DNA of 64,000 nucleotides, taken from positions 1 to 64,000 of the forward strand of contig NZ_FOTI01000009.1 of the NCBI RefSeq assembly GCF_900114545.1, written 5' to 3'. This DNA is from Halanaerobium salsuginis (lineage in GTDB: Bacteria; Bacillota; Halanaerobiia; Halanaerobiales; Halanaerobiaceae). Under the pieces are notes generated by a model. That model was not told the DNA's origin. It worked only from the letters and a program-made list of their open reading frames with translations, and ran no database searches. Of the stretch, positions 63,320-64,000 are shown piece by piece. Within the stretch, counting starts at the first letter, position 1, and each line of letters starts with the position of its first letter. The translations under genes were made by a program, and so were the position numbers.

Positions 63320-64000
63320 GTGGAAAAAATTGCTTTTAATCGACCCTATTTAAGAGGTAAAGAAAAAGAATATCTACTGAATGCTTTTGAGCAAGCAAGT
63401 CTGCAGGGAGATGGTTATTATACTAAAAAAGTAAGTAATTTTTTGCAGAAGAATTTTGCTTTTTCTCATGTTTTGATGACAACTTCTGGCAGCCATGCTC
63501 TGGAATTAGCTGTTCAAACTGCTGGTTTAGGTCCAGGCGATGAGGTGATTATGCCTTCTTTTACTTTTACCTCTACAGCTAATGCTGTTTTAAATCAAGG
63601 TGCAACTCCAGTTTTTGCTGAGCTTAAAAGTGATACACTTAATCTTGACCCGACTGATTTATTAGCTAAGATTACTAAACGAACTAAAGCAGTTATTCCT
63701 GTTCATTATGGTGGAATAGTATGTGAAATGAAAAAAATTAATGCAATTGCTCATGAACATAATTTAATTGTGATTGAAGATGCTGCTCATGCTTTAAACA
63801 GCAGCTACTATGGTAAAGCAGCTGGTAGTTTAGGTGATTTTGGCTGTTTTAGTTTTCATGCCAGCAAAAATTTTTGCTGCGGGGAAGGCGGAGCATTAGT
63901 AATTAATAGTCAGCAGCCAGAACTTTGGGAAAAAGCTGAAATAATTCGGGAAAAGGGAACAAATCGCTCTCAGTTTTTAAGAGGCGAAATAGACAAGTAT
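63320..64000 (+). CDS. wecE: WecE-type sugar aminotransferase, N-terminal part (cut by window edge)
   Basis: The frame is open to the right edge, giving about 227 residues of a DegT/DnrJ/EryC1 PLP enzyme. PFTxx-like start FNRPYLRGKEKEYLLNAFEQ, TTSGSHALELAVQTAGLGPG, DEVIMPSFTFTSTANAVLN and IEDAAHALNSSYYGKAAGSL are family motifs. The PLP-binding Lys is in FGCFSFHASKNFCCGEGGAL, and REKGTNRSQFLRGEIDKY is specific to WecE (dTDP-4-amino-4,6-dideoxygalactose transaminase). It would supply an amino sugar for surface polysaccharide. GTG 63320 follows GAGTGG at a normal distance; an in-frame ATG at 63311 is too close. Confidence 0.88.
   Translation, partial: MEKIAFNRPYLRGKEKEYLLNAFEQASLQGDGYYTKKVSNFLQKNFAFSHVLMTTSGSHALELAVQTAGLGPGDEVIMPSFTFTSTANAVLNQGATPVFAELKSDTLNLDPTDLLAKITKRTKAVIPVHYGGIVCEMKKINAIAHEHNLIVIEDAAHALNSSYYGKAAGSLGDFGCFSFHASKNFCCGEGGALVINSQQPELWEKAEIIREKGTNRSQFLRGEIDKY

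Noticed and set aside
1-64000. CRISPR arrays, tRNA or rRNA genes, prophage or conjugative genes
   Set aside because: I looked for regular direct repeats, cloverleaf termini and phage or plasmid proteins and found none beyond the insertion-sequence end.

Overview
The window is an AT-rich stretch of bacterial chromosome. Coding is dense, TTG and GTG starts with strong AGGAGG-type ribosome sites are common, and promoters are classical TTGACA/TATAAT. The gene content suggests a fermentative, salt-adapted, low-GC Firmicutes-type anaerobe with a diderm-style envelope, most like the Halanaerobiales. The pointers are two Na+-dependent NSS transporters, a PutP-type Na+ symporter, a YcbB-type L,D-transpeptidase, AddAB-type recombination enzymes, a FapA (DUF342) protein, a HutP homologue and a selenouridine synthase. 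The taxon is inferred from gene content only; no rRNA or tRNA gene was found.

Layout. 1-324: right end of an ISL3-type insertion sequence. 373-9715: secreted alkaline phosphatase, YibE/F membrane protein, DUF368 polyprenyl-phosphate carrier, addB and addA. 9853-14107: gpmA, an HtrA protease and a two-component pair. 14170-19295: polA, mutM, a coaE-mgsA fusion and a lytic transglycosylase. 19316-27073: a five-gene Dpp/Opp ABC operon and an extra family-5 binding protein. 27121-34170: a LacI regulator with two palindromic operator candidates, a three-gene sugar ABC importer without ATPase, and a GH65 disaccharide phosphorylase. 34251-35327: a structured leader RNA with terminator in front of a TIM-barrel isomerase. 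35484-38876 (minus): a TrpXYZ-type amino-acid importer behind a long attenuator-like leader, and a HutP-like protein. 39042-44124: MntP-like exporter, rRNA uracil methyltransferase and two divergent NSS transporters, one with an NAG-rich leader. 44263-51365: nitroreductase, PHP phosphoesterase, mnmH, Mrp ATPase, NifX-like protein, MarR regulator, L,D-transpeptidase and M15 peptidase. 51431-57994: acyl-CoA synthetase, putP, xthA, FAD reductase, lipid kinase and a small secreted beta-repeat protein. 58193-64000: PAS-only protein with FapA, half-length CvfB, LysR regulator and the start of a WecE-type aminotransferase.

Main points of interest. (1) Dephospho-CoA kinase and methylglyoxal synthase are fused in one frame, with a ribosome-site remnant at the junction. 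(2) A HutP-type antiterminator homologue lies next to an ABC-transporter leader that contains a promoter, a 16-nt long-range complement, a terminator, a ribosome-site hairpin and a pseudoknot-capable 10-nt complement. This may be a transplanted HutP regulon for amino-acid uptake. (3) An NAG-rich leader precedes an amino-acid-type NSS transporter. (4) An unidentified roughly 190-nt RNA with perfect promoter and terminator precedes the isomerase gene.
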